Below, one piece after another: positions 63,544 to 64,000 of a DNA stretch of 64,000 bases. The translations under genes were made by a program, and so were the position numbers. Position 1 is the first letter of the stretch; every line of letters begins with the position of its first letter. This DNA is from Flavobacteriaceae bacterium (GTDB taxonomy: Bacteria > Bacteroidota > Bacteroidia > Flavobacteriales > Flavobacteriaceae): NCBI GenBank assembly GCA_020435965.1, contig JAGQYS010000001.1, positions 1 to 64,000 on the forward strand, given 5' to 3'. The notes beneath the pieces are model-generated. The model was not told the DNA's origin. It did no database searches and worked only from the letters and a program-made list of their open reading frames with translations.

Positions 63544-64000
63544 ATGCTACCAATTATTCTAGATCAAACATACAACAACCAAGACTACGCCAAAACTGGC
63601 TTACCTAAAGCCGAGTACGACAATTGCACCTTTACAGATTGTAATTTTGAAGCCTGCTATTTAACTACTATTTCATTTCTAGAATGTGAATTTATAAACT
63701 GCAACCTTACCAACACCAAACTAAAAGAAGCTACTTTTAAGGATGTTTCTTTTACAAACTGCAAAATGGTCGGTATGCCTTTTTACGAGTGTAATTCGTT
63801 TTTGTTTTCGGTTAGTTTTAAGGATTGTAATTTAGACTTGGCTACGTTCACTAACCTAAAACTAATTGGTACTTTGTTTAATACATGTAGTTTACAACAA
63901 AGCGATTTTTCTGAAGCAGACTTAACAAAATCAAGTTTTAATAACTGCAATTTAAAAGATGTTGTATTTGAAAACTCAGTATTGGAAGGCACAGATTTTA
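63544..64000 (+). CDS. Pentapeptide-repeat protein (3' end outside window)
   Basis: Open from the ATG at 63544 to the end of the window, 152 residues seen. After PIILDQTYNNQDYAK come pentapeptide repeats with the central F or L at every fifth position: CTFTDCNFEACYLTTISFLE, CEFINCNLTNTKLKEATFKD, then SFNNCNLKDVVFENSVLEGT. Such right-handed beta-helices can mimic DNA and protect gyrase (the Qnr/MfpA type), and YPxxF-like cysteine-rich repeats here resemble Qnr-like family members. The assignment to Qnr is inference; length and C terminus are unknown. Confidence 0.85.
   Translation, partial: MLPIILDQTYNNQDYAKTGLPKAEYDNCTFTDCNFEACYLTTISFLECEFINCNLTNTKLKEATFKDVSFTNCKMVGMPFYECNSFLFSVSFKDCNLDLATFTNLKLIGTLFNTCSLQQSDFSEADLTKSSFNNCNLKDVVFENSVLEGTDF

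Noticed and set aside
63544..64000. Firm assignment as a Qnr quinolone-protection protein
   Set aside because: Only a partial chain is visible, and pentapeptide repeats occur in many unrelated proteins.

Overview
The window is an ordinary-density stretch of a low-GC Bacteroidota chromosome, almost certainly from a marine-type member of the Flavobacteriaceae. The evidence is direct: several proteins end in a type IX secretion (T9SS) type A sorting domain with the YPNP motif, -7 boxes of the TAnnTTTG type precede many genes, and Bacteroidota-specific families occur (short RpoZ, DUF4835, two-gene 5'-nucleotidase, GAPDH with an N-terminal extension). I see no tRNA, rRNA, CRISPR array, transposase or integrase.

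Layout. 1-5.5 kb: a membrane-anchored TIR protein, an M20 peptidase, a secreted S51 peptidase and pcm. 5.6-12.6 kb: a plus-strand run (Gfo/Idh/MocA oxidoreductase, hydroxyacyl-CoA dehydrogenase, DUF1015, YggS-type PLP protein, exonuclease/GIY-YIG fusion, potassium channel, miaA), closed by a bidirectional terminator. 12.6-26.7 kb: mainly minus-strand core genes (RprXY-like two-component pair, coaE, YbbR, glycosyltransferase, fabI, recN, DUF4835, coaBC, rpoZ, bamD, dapA). 26.8-31.3 kb: split 5'-nucleotidase, a membrane protein and ligA. 31.4-37.0 kb: GH20 hexosaminidase, cutC and GH2 mannosidase, punctuated by palindromic repeats. 37.1-42.5 kb: a 5.3-kb accessory block (leucine-rich-repeat T9SS protein, LytTR regulator, TPR histidine kinase) flanked by 39-bp direct repeats derived from the 3' end of prmC. 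42.4-55.6 kb: prmC, ribD, dnaA, LMW phosphatase, secreted sugar dehydrogenase, mltG and dapF. 55.7-64 kb: HtrA protease, gap, nhaA, trmD, rplS, a long non-coding transcript candidate and a pentapeptide-repeat protein that runs off the end.

How the genes work together. bamD, recN, coaBC, rpoZ and fabI form a housekeeping block. dapA and dapF supply meso-diaminopimelate, and mltG and a lysozyme-like protein act on the resulting wall. GH20 and GH2 lipoproteins would trim amino-sugar/mannose glycans. The kinase, regulator and secreted LRR protein look like one sensory and surface-adhesion unit.

Most noteworthy: (i) the 39-bp duplication of the prmC tail around the 5.3-kb block, which looks like an integration scar; (ii) a roughly 520-nt structured RNA candidate with a complete -33/-7 promoter and a strong terminator between rplS and the pentapeptide gene; (iii) two copies of a dispersed palindromic repeat inserted in frame inside prmC; (iv) an exonuclease/GIY-YIG gene whose only plausible start is ATT, where one substitution would explain both that start and the stop of the gene before it.
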